From Xylaria sp. FL1777 (lineage: Eukaryota > Ascomycota > Sordariomycetes > Xylariales > Xylariaceae), in assembly GCA_022578965.1 (NCBI GenBank), contig MU400565.1, positions 186,001 to 250,000 of the forward strand: a DNA stretch of 64,000 nucleotides, in the 5' to 3' direction. This document shows, piece by piece, positions 24,528 to 38,995 of this stretch (the first letter of the stretch is position 1; every line of letters begins with the position of its first letter). The notes under the pieces were generated by a model. It saw nothing but the letters and a program-made list of their open reading frames with translations, did no database searches and had not been told where the DNA came from. The position numbers and the translations under genes are program-made.

Positions 24528-25677
24528 TTACTTATTAACATTAGTTAAAGTAAATAAAAAAACTTTAAACTATTTTTAAAAAAGCTAATTAGAAATTCTA
24601 CTGCAATAAAAACAAGATTTTATATATATATAGCAATATAAACTAGAACTATAAAAATGCTTATTAATTAATATTACAAAAGTTATTAACCTTAAAAAAA
24701 AATAATTTAAAATTAACTAAAAAATGTTTTTAAACTAAACTAAAACTTTGCTTAAGTAGTTTGCTTTTTTATAAGCTAACATAAGCGTACAATTAAAACA
24801 AGCAAATTAATAAACTAATTAAAACTTAAAGCTGTTTAATTAATACTTTACTAATATTAAACTTTAAAATATTCGCTAAAACAAAAGCAAAAAAGCTTTA
24901 TTATATTACTAAAAATTAAGCGTACTACTTTAGCAAAAGTTAATAAATTATTATAACTTTTTACTGATTATATAAGCTAATATAATTAATGCTGCATAAT
25001 AACGCTAAGAATTAATAACTAAAAAATAATGCTTAAACTATAATAAAAAAAAACTAGAGTTAAATGTTGTTTAAATTATTAGTAAATTAACCTTAAATAT
25101 TAAGCAAAACTAAACTAATAATTAATATACTAACACTAGCTGCAAAAATAACAATACTAGTTTTAATAACTTAAATTATTATTATAAAAGCAATAATTAT
25201 AATAATAGTTATAATAATAATAACCTAGGATTTTATAAAAGCAATAATAGCTATAAAAGCTAAAATTAATACTATAAAAGCAATAATAATAAAAGTTATA
25301 GTTGCTATTAAAACTAAAAATACATAAATAACTAAAGTAATAATAATAATATTTATATTTTAAAGAACTGTTATACTTTTAAAACCTTTTTAAATTAACT
25401 TTAAAATAACAACAAAAGTAGTTTAAACTTAAACTTTTATAAAAACCTTATTTATTATAGCTATAAACAACTTAGCTATATTACTTTTAATTGCTTTTAG
25501 CTTAAAAGTAATAATAATAATGGCAATAATAAAAACAATAGATTTAATAGCTATACTAGCTATAATAATAATACTACTTAAAAATAAACTATTTAAAAAA
25601 TCCAAGTAAATAAAAACTAAAACATAAATAAAAAAAACTAAAAACAGCAATTAAAGTTTTATATACTTTTTTTATAA
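24528..25677 (+). mobile_element. Element E, middle internal segment (Gag region)
   Basis: The part of E between inserts A and C. Near 25,170-25,320 a plus-strand frame has repeated Tyr-Lys-Ser-Asn-Asn motifs, probably once a glycine/arginine-rich Gag segment. No intact frame. Confidence 0.7.
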
Positions 25678-25682
25678 AAGCT

Positions 25683-26150
25683 TGTAATAGACCTGTTATA
25701 TATTAATATAACAGGTTTGCCTTTAGGGTTTTAATTTGCAAGTAATAATAGAATCCTTAGCGGTAGTCCGTTAAAGAAGTTTTCAGGAAACTTTTACTAC
25801 TATGCATTAATAAAGGTTTTAAAAAATTAAAAGCAATAAATATATTAATGCTTAGCAGTTATAAAGAAATAAAATTAATAGCTAAGGAGCTAAAACTAAA
25901 TAAGTAATTAAATATAAAAAATATATAATTATATAAACAAAAAAAAAGTAAAAAAAACAGAAACTTTTCTTTAAATTACTATAAATCTAATAAGCACTAA
26001 ATTACTATAAGCTTAATAAGCTTTAGATTATTATAAGCCTAATAAACTAAATAAGTTGTTATGTGATTTAGCTTTAGTTAGCACAAATGCAAAATATATA
26101 TAAAAGCATTAAGTTGCTTTAAAAGCTACTTTAGTACTAATTTTGTAATA
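25683..26150 (-). repeat. Element C 3' LTR (468 bp)
   Basis: Plus-strand reading starts TGTAATAGACC and ends TTTTGTAATA. Direct partner of 32,831-33,298, same length. Preceded by AAGCT. Confidence 0.93.
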
Positions 26151-29119
26151 TTATTTTTTTTTTTCTAAAATTGTTGTTTTAATAATTTTTCTATAAATAT
26201 TTTTCTTTTTTTTTTTTTTGCATATTAAAATGTTAAAGCGTATTAAAAAAACTAACCGCTTATTAAAAACAAAGCAAAGATTTATTTTTGCTTCTTTTAT
26301 TAATTTTATTAGTTATAAAGTTATGCTTTGTTTTTATTGCTTCGATTAATTATTAACGTATAAAATAATAAATAATATGTTTTGTTGCTTTAAATGTATG
26401 TATGCTAGCTGCTTTTATAACAGATTAAAAGTTCCGATTAATTTAATTAATAACATAGTTTTTAAGCACTGTTGTTTTAAAAAAAAAAAAAAGCAAGCAA
26501 AGCAATAGCTGCTTTTAGTTTAAAAAAAACTAAAATAAGCTTAAAACAGCTTTAATTCTGTTTTAAGCAAGCTAGCTTAGCTTTATATATAAAAACGTTT
26601 TTTAAAAGCAAAAAGCATTAAAATAGTTTAGTAGAAGCTTTAATCCTTAAATAAATTAAACAAAATAAAGCACATTAAAAAAAAACAAAAAGCGTTAGCA
26701 AAAAAGCAAAAATAACAAAAAAAACAAGCTAAAGTAGCATAAGCTGCTTTATTTAAGTTTAATTAAGATTTTTTAGGCGTTTTTTTTAAAGTTGACTTTT
26801 TTTTTTTAGTTTTAAGCAGTTAAAGTATTAGCAATAAAACTAATTTATAATTACTATAGTAATTTTTAAATATTTTTTAAGTTTTTAAGTATTATTAGCA
26901 TATAAATATTTGTTTTACTTAATAAAATATTTAATATTATTGTTGTTTTAACAAAAATTTAATATGTTTTTAACTTTATAAACATTTTAATCTGTTTTTA
27001 CTTTTAGTTATATTTTAATAAGTGTTTTAATAAATATTAATTCTAGTAAAAAAATGTAAAAAACAAAGTATATTTATATATTTTTTAGTAATAATAGTTT
27101 ATAGTTAGTAAATAAAATAACTTCTTTAATTTTAAAAAAACTAAGTTTTTTAAATTTTAATTTATTATTTAGTTGTTTTGTTTTAATTTAAGGGATATTA
27201 ATGTTTGCATTTTATTTTTGTTATAATAAATAAACTTTGTTTCTTTTTTTAAAGATTGGTTTTTTAGTTCGTTTTTTGTTATAATATATTAATATTTATT
27301 ATTATAAAAATTAAAAACATAGCTATAGTTTAGTTTATAGCGTTTTAATTTTTGTTGCAATAGTTTTTGCTTAAGGTATTATAATTAAAATAGCAGGTAT
27401 TTTTATTAATGTTTTTTTTTGTTTTTTAATAATTGCTTGTTGTTTATAAACAGCTTTATGCAAAAATATGTTTATATTTTTATTTATTAATATATTATAT
27501 AAAATCTATGCTATTAGTAATAGTTTTACTTAATTGTTTTATTAATAGTTAATATAATTTTATAAATATTGTTTTAATATTTAGTTTAGTTTTTTTGTTT
27601 ATTTATTAGTTTATAAGTAATAAGCAATTAAAAACTTTAGTTTAATACTAATAAGCTTAAAAAAACTAGTTTTAAACTTAAAAATAAACAGTTTATTTTA
27701 GTTTAAAACAATTTTTTTTAGTAGCTTATATTTGTTTAAATATTAATATATAAAAGCATATATAAGTTGTTTAGCTATTATATTTCTTTTAAATAATAAA
27801 AAGTAAGCATACTTAATAAATTTATTAATAATAACTTATATTTTATTATATTATATTTTTATAACTAAATTAGTTAATAAAAATAATGCTATAATAAAAT
27901 TTTAAGCAATAATATATTATGCTTATTTAAGTATTTATATAAATTATAGTAATTTATAAAGCTTATGTTAAGCTGCTTTAGCTTTATTGCAAATATTGCA
28001 TTTTTTTATAATAAACTTAATTATATTTTATAGTTCTAAAAAATTGTATTTTTTTTATAATTATTTAATTGTTTTTATTGCTTTTTAGTGTTTATATAAT
28101 AAGTATTCATAGAATTTTTTAATAAACTTGTTTTATAAAAATTTTAGTAAGTAAACCTTATGTTTATATATTAACTTGTTATTTTTTAATTTTTTGTGCT
28201 TTTATAGCTATGCTAACTTTTTTAAGTTATAAGCTTATTATAGCTATATATTTATAAAGTTCTTAAATATAACTTTAACTTTTAAGCTTTTATTTTTTTA
28301 AGGATGTAATATTTAAATGTTTTTTTTTAAAACCTTAAATCTTTTTTAACTTTATTAGCTAAATATGTTTACTTAAATGTTTTCTTTTTTTTTAATGTAA
28401 TATATCTTAAAGTTAAATTTAAAAAAAAAAACCATTTAATTTTTATATTGTTTAATAATTTTTTACGTAATTATAAATTTTGTTAAGTTTTAATAATTTA
28501 AATAAATTTTAATTAGCTTTATAGTTTTTATAAAAAATAGTTTTTATTTTTTAAGTGCTATAATAATTACAAGTAGTTTTTTGTTATATATAAAATATTG
28601 CAATGTTACGTTTTATAATGTTTTAAAGTAATAAGCTATTAAGTGCTATTTTTTATTGTTTTTTAGTTGTTTTAAAACTTCTGCAATTATACTATTTAAA
28701 GCATTTGTTTTTAGCTTTTTTTTTTTTTATGAGTTAAGTAATTTAACTATAAAATCAAAAATAACTTTTAGTTTTAGTTCTTTAAAAGCTTTTCGGGCTT
28801 CTTTTAAAATTAAAAAGGATTTTCCTTTGTATTTTTTTTTTATATATTTTATAAAATAAAACGCTATTTTTCTAAAGTTTTAAATTAACATTTAAACATA
28901 GTTTAAAAATTTTAATGCTTGTTATATATTTATAATAATAGCTAAATTAAGTATTTTCTAATTTTATACTATGTTAATTTTTAACTATTAAATTTATATT
29001 TGTTTTAAAGTAATTATAAATCTTAAAAAGTTAATTTTTTATATATGCTATATATATTTCTTTGTATTAAGTTATAATTTTGCTTGTTTAAATGTTTTTA
29101 ATATTTAAGTTATATATTT

Positions 29120-29190
29120 TTTATATTCTTTTAGTATTTTAAAGTAAATTAAGATATTATTTAAATAAATAAATACAAATTTATTTAAAA
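29120..29190 (-). pseudogene. Gypsy reverse transcriptase active-site remnant of element C
   Basis: Minus strand reads FVFIYLNNIL, the YLDD block with both Asp codons changed to Asn, at 29,167 to 29,156. Same context as in element A. Confidence 0.82.
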
Positions 29191-31479
29191 ATTTCTATAG
29201 AATTATTATTATTATATATTAAAAGCTAGTTAGTACGTTTTATAGTTTTTATAGTATAATTATATACTTATATAGTTTATATATTGTTTATATAGCAGTT
29301 TTTTATTTTTTTTCCTTAGCTATTTTAATAGCATAATATTTATTTAAAATATTAATTGCTATAAACTATTTTGCTTAGTTAATATTTTTTTTTATAGTTA
29401 CTAATAAAATAAAGAAATATTTATTTATAATAATAATTATGTTTAATAATTAGTAATTAATTATTATTTGCTATATTGGTTTTTTTTTTTTATTAATTAA
29501 TTGTTTTTTATTTTTTATTTTAAGTATTAATATTATAAGGTATTTAGCAAATAACTAAGATTTTTTTAAGAATCTTTTTGCTAGATTTTTTTAAATATAT
29601 TTTTATAAAGCATTTGTTTTATTTAAGCTTATGTAGTATATTTAATAAAGCTTTAGTTAACATTTTTTCTTAATAGAAATATAGTAGTTTTATAAGCTAT
29701 ATTTAAAAAGTTTTCTTTTTTTTCTTTTTTTAAATAGTTTGTAAAATCTATAATATACTTTTAATATTTTGTTTAGGATTTTTTTTATAATTTTTTTAAT
29801 TTTTTTGCTTTATTTTTTACTTTTTTACTTAATAGTTTTTGCTTTTTATTAAATTAAAAAGTTACTAGTTTTTAGCTATAGTATTTTTAAAATAATATTA
29901 TAATTAAATATATTTGCAATATTTAATATAATTTGCTTTTTATATCTTTATATAAATATATTAAAAAGTTTGGTTTTTTTAAATATATAACTATTATTAT
30001 AGTTAAAAGTGCTTTTATTAAATTTTTTAATTTTTTAAAATCTTTACTTATATTTCTAAGAAATTTTATTTTGTTTTATTACTTTAAGTAAAATTATATT
30101 AGCTTATATTTCTAAATTAATTAAAATATTATATTTTCTTTTTTAATATATAAGTTTAATTTCAAATTAATTTTTTTAGTTATTATATTAAACTTTATAT
30201 AAGGCTTTAGTTTTTTTAGCTATTTGCTGCTTATTTAGCAAATGCTTATTTTGTTTTTTGATTTTTTTTTGTAAAATGTTTAAGTGCTTATTTTATTTAG
30301 TACTTTAAACGTTATTATATTTTGTTTTATTTTTGCTTTTAGTTAAGCTTTAAATTGTAGTTTTTAAGCTTTTTTGCTTTTAGCAGCTACTTTTTAGTAT
30401 AATTATGCTTTAATTAGCTAATAATATTTATAACAGTTGTTTTTATATTTTTTTAAAACAGTATTATAAGTATAACTGCTATTTTTTTTAAACGTTGCAA
30501 ATTTTTATAGATTTTTATAATAAACTAAAGTTATAACTAACTATTTTACTTTATAAAGGTTTTTTATTTTTGTTTTTATAATTTGTTTAAAAAACTAGTT
30601 ATTTTTTAATTTATTAAATAAATATTAGTAGCAATAATATATTATATAATAATTTTATAGTACTTTATTATATTTTAAATCTTTTAGTTATAAAATATTA
30701 TTATTGTTTTTTATTATAGTTTTATTATAGTAATAACTTTTAGCAATTAGTTAAATTGCTAGTTTTAGTTTTTAAAACATATTAGTTTTTGCGTTAATTA
30801 TTAATGCTTTTTTATTTTGTTATATTTAAAGCAGTTTAAGCTATAAAAATATTTTGTTTATTTTTATTAGTTTTTTTTTTATAATATTTTTTATAGCTTT
30901 TAGTTTTATTTATTTTTGTTTTAAAGTTTTATAAGTTTTGTTTTTTTAAGTTTATTTAGCAACTAAATGCTTTAATAATTTATAGTTAATTTAATAATTA
31001 TATTATTTATAGTTATAGTTTTATTTTTTTAAATAGGACTTTTTTTTAAGCTATATTTTTAGCTTTAATAGTTTAAAGTTTTTATAGTTTTATAAGTTTG
31101 CTAGTTATATTAATTTATTATTTTTTATTGTTTATTACTTTTAATTAAACTATTTTTTTAAGTTATATATTAAATAACTTTAATTGTTTATATAGCAAAT
31201 ATATTTTTTTGCAATTTGTTTTAATAACTATAAAGCGTTTAAATAGTATTTATATGCTTGTTTATTTTAATTTATATAAATAAAGCATTTAGATTTGTTT
31301 AGTATAGCATTTTTGTTTTAACTTAAAATAGCAATTTTATATTTTTGTTTTAAAAACGTATTTTTTAAGTTGCTTTATTGTTTTTTGTTGTTTTGAACTT
31401 TTATAACTTATACTTTTTTTTTAAGCTAAGAGATTTTTTTCTTTTTATAGCTTTTTTTTCTGTTTTTTTTTTTAAATTA

Positions 31480-31521
31480 GCATTGTTTTTAAAAGTGTTT
31501 TTTTTTTTTACAGTTATAACA
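31480..31521 (-). pseudogene. Gag CCHC zinc knuckle remnant of element C
   Basis: Minus strand reads C-Y-N-C-K-K-K-K-H-F with the last Cys codon in place, matching elements A and B. Confidence 0.82.
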
Positions 31522-32830
31522 TTTAATTTTAAATATGTTTTAAAGTTATTATTTTTAAACTTTACTAATTTGTTTAAATTTTTGTTTAATACTTTTTTAA
31601 GTGTTTTTTTTTTTGTTTTTTTTAGTTTTTTTAATTTTAAGGTATTAATTAAATAATTATTAATTAATTATAATAGCTATATTAATATACGTATTAATTT
31701 TTGCTAGTTTATTTATTTTATATAGTTTATTTTAAACTTAAGTTTTAAGTTTATTATAAAATAAGTAAAACAATATAAACTTAAGTAATCTTAAGATTAC
31801 TGCTAATTATTTAAATTTTATAGCGTAATTTATTGCTACTTTTGTTTGTTTTAAGCAATAAAGTGTTTTTTTTACATGTTTTGCTTTTTAAATGTTTTTA
31901 AACAATGCTTTTATTTAATTTTTAAACTTAATATAGTTTTTAAAAATCTTTTTTGTTTTTAGCTTAAAGTTAGTTAATTTATTAGCTTTTAAAAAATTCT
32001 TTAAAATAAGTTAAAACTATTTTAGTACTTTTTTTAATAAGAATTATAAAATAGTTATTACTTTTTGGTTTTTTTTTATAATAGTAGTAAAGTGCTATTT
32101 TAAATAAAGTTTAATATAAATTAAAAAGGCTTTTATATTTATAGATCTATTATAAAGCCTTAAAGCAATAAGTTTAAAACTTTTAATGTTTAATATTTTT
32201 AACATTATAAATAATTCTAATAATAAAAGCAGTAATAATAATAAAAAGTTAAGTTTTTTATTTTAAGTTATTATTTTAAGTATAGCAGTAATAAAAATAA
32301 ATATTAGGTTTGCTAATAATAATATTAACGTTAGTTATAATATAATTATTTATTTAAAACTTTAACTTATTATTATAGTAATAATTATTATTACTGCTTT
32401 AATTACTATAGCTAATATTTAAGCTGTTTTTTAAATTAAAGCAACTAGTTTGCTTTATAGCGCTAGTATTAATATTAGTTTTTTTTTATTACTACTGCTT
32501 GACTTTTTTTCTTTTACTACTGCTTTTCTTTTAATAAAAGTAGCTAATAAAAGTGCTAAAGTTTATTATTTTAATATGTTGCTAGTTTTAAAAATTTTTA
32601 AGATCTTTAAACTTAATTTTTAATTTTTTATTTTTAATAGCATAACTTAAATCTAGTTTATTAGTTATTAAGTAAAGTTTACTTACGTAATGCTATTTAG
32701 CATTTTTATTTTTTAAATATTTTTTAAGTATACTTTTAAAAGTTTATTTTATAAACTAACTATTATTTAACTTTTTTATATTAATACTTGTTTTATATAT
32801 TAAGTTTTATTAATTAAAGAGCTATTAAAA

Positions 32831-33298
32831 TATAATAAACTTATTATATATTAATATAACAGGTTTACTTTTAAAGTTTTAATTTGTAAGTAATAATAAG
32901 ATTTTTAGCAATAGTTCATTAAAGAAGTTTTTAAAAAACTTCTATTATTATGCATTAATAGAGGTTTTAAAGAATTAAAAGCAATAAGTATATTAATGCT
33001 TAGCAGTTATAAAAAAATAAAATTAATAGCTAAAAAGCTAAAACTAAATAAATAACTAAATATAAAAAGTGCATAATTATATAAACAAAAGAAAAATAAA
33101 AAAAATAAAGACTTTTCTTTAAATTACTGCGAATTTAATAAGCATTAAATTACCGTAAGCTTAGTAAGCTTTAAATTACTATAAGCCCAGTAAGCTAGGT
33201 AAATTGTTACATAACTCGGCTTTAGTTAGCATAGGTGCAAAATATATATAAAGGCATTAAGTTGCTTTAAAAGCCACCTTAGTACTAATTTTGTAATA
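32831..33298 (-). repeat. Element C 5' LTR (468 bp)
   Basis: Starts TATAATAAAC and ends TTTTGTAATA on the plus strand, followed by AAGCT at 33,299-33,303. Contains shorter tandem-unit tracts than the A LTR. Confidence 0.93.
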
Positions 33299-33303
33299 AA
33301 GCT

Positions 33304-36300
33304 ATAGTATTTTAACTTAAAAAACAAGTAATAAGCTTAACATTAATTATATTAGCTATAAGTTTTAAACTAAAGTTATTACTTTATATATTTATTTTAT
33401 GCTGTTTTTATACTTTTTGCATTATTTATTTTATTAGTTTTATAAAATTACTTATTAAAACTTATGTTAATTTTAATTTATGCGCTAAATATAATTATAT
33501 TAGTTTTATTTTTGCTTTTTATTATAAATTATAGTAAGCACCTTTTTATACATTTGTATTATAATATACTACTAAAAGTGGATTTTTTACTTATAAAGCT
33601 TATTAAGTTATTTATAAATTAACTAATAGTTGTAGTATTATTTGTAGAATTAAATATATATGCATAGTTATTAACTATAATTATTGTTTTAAAAGCAGCT
33701 TTTTTTTATTATTTTAAACTACTTTAAAAAATAAAGAAATTATATTAAATTTAAGCACTAATTAATAGTTTTATAAATTGCGCTACTTTTAAGTAAAAAT
33801 ATTTAGTTTAATTAAGTTTATAAAAGCTTGCTAAAATTAAGCTTGCTGCTATGTTATTATTTAATTATTTAAACTTATATAGCTTAAAAAATTAAAAAAA
33901 AGCTTTAATTACTTTAATTTTATAGCAATTTTAAAAAAGTTTTATAACTTATTTAAGTTTTTTAATACTAGTAAAGCAAACATATTACTACAATTAAAGC
34001 AAAAAAACCTTACTATTAAGCTAAAAAAAAACGTAGTTATATTTTATTTTTTTATATATTTATTAGCTTAAAATGAGCTAAAAGAACTATAAAAATAGCT
34101 TAATAAAATACTAAAAGCAAAAAAAATTAAAAAGTTTATTAGCTTTGCTAGCGCTTTAATTCTTTTTATACTTAAGAAAAATAAAAGCTTATGCTTATAT
34201 ATAAACTATAAAAAACTTAATTAAATTACGTGCAAAAATTAATATATTTTATTATTTATTTTAAAGCTGCTTAATAAAATCTTAAAAGCTAAAATCTTTA
34301 GCAAAATTAACTTTAAAAACGCTTATTATTGCTTATGCATTTAAAAAAAAAATAAGTAAAAAATAGCGTTTTATATATGCTATAACTATTATAAATTTCT
34401 AGTTATATTTATAAGTTTATTAAATGCTTTTACTACTTTTTAAAGTTATATATAAAAAGCACTTAATAATGTAATAAATATATTTTATATTATATATTTT
34501 AATAATGTGCTTATTTTTTTTCTAAATAAGAATTTTTATATAAAACATATTTAAAACATTATTAAAAAGCTATAAAAAGCAGAACTATATACTAAACTAT
34601 TTAAATGCTAATTTTATTAAAAAAAAATTAAATTTTTAAGTTATATTATTTTTAGCTAAAAGATTAAAATAAACTTTTTATATATAAATATTATTTAGCA
34701 ATAATTTATATTAAATATTTATTAAGCGCTATAATAATTTTTAAAGTTTTATAACTTTTATTGCTGTTTTATAAACGGATATTTTTATATTGCTACGCTT
34801 TTGTTTAAATATTTAAAAAAGGACGTAATAAAAACGAAAAAAAGTTGAATTTCTTTAAATAGTTTTAAAAAAAAAGCTTTTAAAAACTTTTAGAATGCAT
34901 TTAAACAAGCTATTTTCTTTATATATTTTAACCTTAAGAAATAAATATTGCTAAAAACTAATTTCTTTAAAGTAGCTTTTGCAGAAAATTTATTTTAGCA
35001 AAATAATTAAAGCATTTTTAAACTAGTTGCGTTTTATTTTTAAAAGCTATTTAAAAAAAAAAATGCAGTATAATATGCTTAACTAAAAAATACTTATAAT
35101 AATAAATTGCTTTAAGCATTAATAGCATTATTTATAAAAAAGCAATTTACTAATTAAAGTATTAACTAATTATGCTAACTTTTAAGCGTTTATAAAAACG
35201 CTAAAGCTTAATAAAAAGCAAGCTTATTAATGTTTATTATTAGCTTTTTTTAATTTTATTATTAAATATTAAGCAAGCAAAAAAAATAAAGCTAATTTTT
35301 TTTTGCGCTGTTTTAATTATATAGTTGTTTTGCTTAGTAATATTAACATTTTTTTAACGTTAAAAAAAAAAGTTATAATAGTATAACAAATTAAAGTTTT
35401 TAATTTGTATTTTAATATTTAAGCTAAAGCTTTATATTTTAAAGCTATATTTATTAAAAAAGCTTTTTTTATTTAAGCAGTTATATGTTTATGTATATAA
35501 ATAGCTATAAGCTTAAAAAAATTAAAAGATTTAAAAGCTTTTAAAAAGCTAAAAAACCTTATTTAAGAAGTTTAAAAAAAAAACCTTAAATGCTATACAA
35601 TTATAAAGCAATTAAAAGCAGAAAAGCTTATAAATCTTTAATAGTTAATAAAAAAATCTTTAGTTTATTATAAAAACAAAATCTATATTTTTTTTAAAAA
35701 AGCTATACATTTTTAACTTATTAAGCTATATTATAATAATTTTTTAGCTAAACATTTTAGCTAAAGCTATACTTTAAAACTATTATAATAAAAGTTTTAT
35801 TAAAGCAATATAAAACTAAATGTTAAAAAGTATATATAAAGCTATATAATTTGCTTTAAAACTAAAGTAAAATACTATTAAAAATATAGTAAACTTAATG
35901 CTTTGTTAATATTTAGTAAACTTATATAAAAGCTATTTATAAACTTTATTATAAGTTTGCTAAAAACTTTTTATAAAAAAAAACTAATTAATGTTATTTT
36001 TATTATTATAAATAGATTTATTAAGCTTATATACTTATTTTTAGTTAATATTACTATAATTTTAATTAAGCTAGCAGTTTTATTTTATTATAAAATTAAA
36101 TATATTTATAGTAGCTTAAAAAGCATTGTTTTTAATAAAAGCTTTATTTTTATTAGCTAATTTTAGTTTAATTTATATTATTACTTAAAAGTTAAGCAAA
36201 AGCTTTTAATAGTATTTTATTTTAAAACTAATAAACAAATAAAACAAATAAACTAAATAATTAAAAGCTATTTTAAGTGCTTTATAAATAATAAACAAAC

Positions 36301-38995
36301 TAATTAGCTTTAACTTTTATTTTAAGCTTTTTTTACTATAAATTTTGCTATTAATTTTATAACTAAATAATTACTTTTTAAAGCTTTATATAGTTATATA
36401 TTAGAATTTTGTTTGTTTGTTAAAAATAACTTTATATTAAAAAGGATTTTAGCTATATAAAAACGTTTTAATAAGTTATAAACTATTAAAAACAAAATAA
36501 CAAAGCAATAATAAATTATAACTAATAAATATATAAAACACTATAATAATAAATATAAACTTATAACCTTTAAAATTAAAAACTTAGTAGCACTATTAAT
36601 AAAAAATATTAAATTTAAAAATAAAAAGTTAGCGCTTAAGTTTATTAAACTTTTCTAAATTCTTTTTATAGTTAGTTTATAAGTATATTATATTAGTTTT
36701 TTAAAACAATATAACTGCTTTTATTTTATTTTTTTAATTTAATTGCTTAAGCTTTAAAAAATTAAACATAAATATAGTTTGTTTATACTAAACTTTAAAA
36801 ATAAGTTAAAAAAATAAAAAGTTAAAAATATAGTAAATAAAATAACTTATAATAAAAAAAAATATTATTTTATTAAATAAAAAAGCTAGCTAATTAAATA
36901 TAATTAATAAGTATTTACTATTAATATTATAGCTTTTAAAGCAATTAAAAACTTTAAAAAGCGCTTAAGTTATAAAAAAAAAGCAAAGCTATTAAGCTAA
37001 CAAAATAATATTAATTTATTATTAATTTAGCTATAAACTAAAGCTTAATTATGTTATATATACTAATTAGTTATTTTTTTATTTTTAATTGCATAATAAA
37101 AATTATATTTATTGCTTTAAGTTTTAAAATACTTATGCTTTACTAATAAGCTATACGTAAAAACGCTACAAATAAATTATAAAATCTTTATAAAAAAGCC
37201 TTAAAATACTAATTATTAAACTTTAAAACATCTTTATATTAAAAAAAGCTTATTAAATACTTTTATTTACGCTTATTAGCAATAATTAATATAGCTTTAC
37301 GTATATTTTTTTTAAAAGAAATAAAAGCAGCTTTTTAAGCTATATATTTATGGTTTAAAACTTGCACTTTAAATGCAGTTAAATAAACATACTGCTAGCA
37401 TTAAAAATAGTTTTAATTTTATTAAAAAACTTTATAAAATTAGTTTAAGTAAAGCTATTTATAGCGCTTATATAAAAAGGCTTAATAGCTTAACAAGCTA
37501 AAAATTTGCGCTTTATTACTAAATGCTTATATTTAATACAATGTTTTTATATTGCTAATTGTTAGCTAAACTCCATATAAAATAAAAACAAAACTATTTA
37601 TTTTTATGTTATTAACTTTGCTAATTAATTAAAACTAAGCTTTATAAATTAACAAAAAACGCAAAAATGCCTTTAAAAAGCAAAACTATATAGCTGCAAA
37701 GTTAATACAATAATTGTTCGAAGTTTTTTAAACAATAGTGCAATTTTTATTTATAACAACTTTTTTATAGTTGTTTTTTTAAAAAACAAAAAAATAAACA
37801 AATTAATTTAATAATTCTTAAATATGCATTATATTAAAATATAATATAGCAAGCAGCTAACTTATTAATAAAACTAATTTAAAATAAATATAAATTAACT
37901 TATAAGCTTGCATAAAATATAGCTGTTTATATAGCTTATATAAGCTATTATTTTTAAGTTTTTAAATTTGTAAACTATATTTAAAAGTAGGCTATTTTTT
38001 AGCTAAAATATTTTTTTAAAACGCTTAAAACAAAGCTAATATATTAACGAACTACTTAAAATTATTGCTTTTTTAATAGTTTTATACTTTTTATTTTTAG
38101 CTTTAATAGTTTATTTGCAAGGTTTGCAAATAAAAGTTACTATAAAAATAAGCTAACGTTTAGCTAGCATAAAAACCTTAACATTTATATTAAAATTAGA
38201 TTTATTTCTTGCGTTGTTCATATTAAAATTACGCAAAATAGCATTTAGATTTTTATTTAAATTTATAAAGTTTAAATCATTTTTATTTTTATTTTTATTT
38301 TCTTTTTTTTAACTTATAAAAAGCCTAATAATGTTTATATCTTTATTAAAATTAAAGCTATTTTAAAAAAAAAGCGAACTGCTAAAACTTTTATTTTTAT
38401 TACTAGAATTATTAAACTTTTAATAAAAAGGTTTATTAAAGTTTTATTTTATAATAAAATTAAACTTATTTCTAGATAAATTTAAGCATAAAGTAAGTTA
38501 TAATGATTTTCTGCGTTTATGTTTATAATTATAGCTTTAACTGCAATTATATTTATATATACTACTTTTAATTACTGCAAGTTTAAGTAGCATAATTATA
38601 ATACAAATAATAATTAAAAAAAAAGCAGAAAAAATATAAAATAAGTATAAAAATAGCAGTAGTAAAATATATAGCTAAAACTAATTGTTTAGCAGCAGCT
38701 AAAAAAAAAAAAAAGAAGAAAAAAAAAGAAAAAAAAACATATAGCAACAAAAGTATAAGCATAAAACCTGCTATAAATATAGCACAAAACAAACATAACT
38801 TAATATATAAACATAAGCATAAATATATAAATACTTTAACTATTATACTGCACAAGCATTTTATTTAATATATTATATTTATGCTTAATTACTTTATATT
38901 ACTTTATTTTACTACTTATACTTAAGATTAATTATTTTAATTGATTTTATTTATATATAAGTTAAAAATAACTTAATTAAGAAAAAAAAAGTAGT
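33304..38995 (+). mobile_element. Element E, pol and 3' internal segment
   Basis: RIP-degraded sequence from the protease/RT region to the 3' LTR. RT blocks at 34,150-34,520 are clear; downstream RNase H and integrase must lie at about 34.6-37 kb but I could not place individual motifs. A purine run at 38,980-38,991 just before the 3' LTR is a good polypurine-tract candidate. Confidence 0.8.
34150..34520 (+). pseudogene. Ty3/gypsy reverse transcriptase remnant of element E
   Basis: Plus strand reads KNKSLCLYINYKKLN, then ITCKN and KIFSKINFKNAYY, the gypsy RT blocks usually seen as KxDGSLRxCVDYRxLN and AKxFSKxDLxxAYxxI. The active site reads YFNNVLIFF at 34,495-34,521, with both Asp codons changed to Asn. 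This fixes the plus orientation of E. Confidence 0.85.

Larger units (their letters stand above)
25683..33298 (-). mobile_element. Element C: full-length Ty3/gypsy retrotransposon nested in E
   Basis: Bounded by 468-bp LTRs with AAGCT duplications at 25,678-25,682 and 33,299-33,303; 7,616 bp. Minus-strand order is Gag zinc knuckle (31,521 to 31,480), RT with YLNN (29,167 to 29,156) and integrase CNIC-type finger near 28,000. Colinear with element A over its length, on the opposite strand. No insert of its own. Heavily RIP-mutated. Confidence 0.93.

Noticed and set aside
25429..25650. Hydrophobic 73-aa frame on the minus strand
   Set aside because: Chance stop-free stretch in AT-rich E sequence; isoleucine-rich translation reflects composition.
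38583..38855. 90-aa hydrophobic frame on the minus strand
   Set aside because: Lies antisense in the 3' part of E with a poly-Phe run from an A-rich tract; no other evidence of coding.
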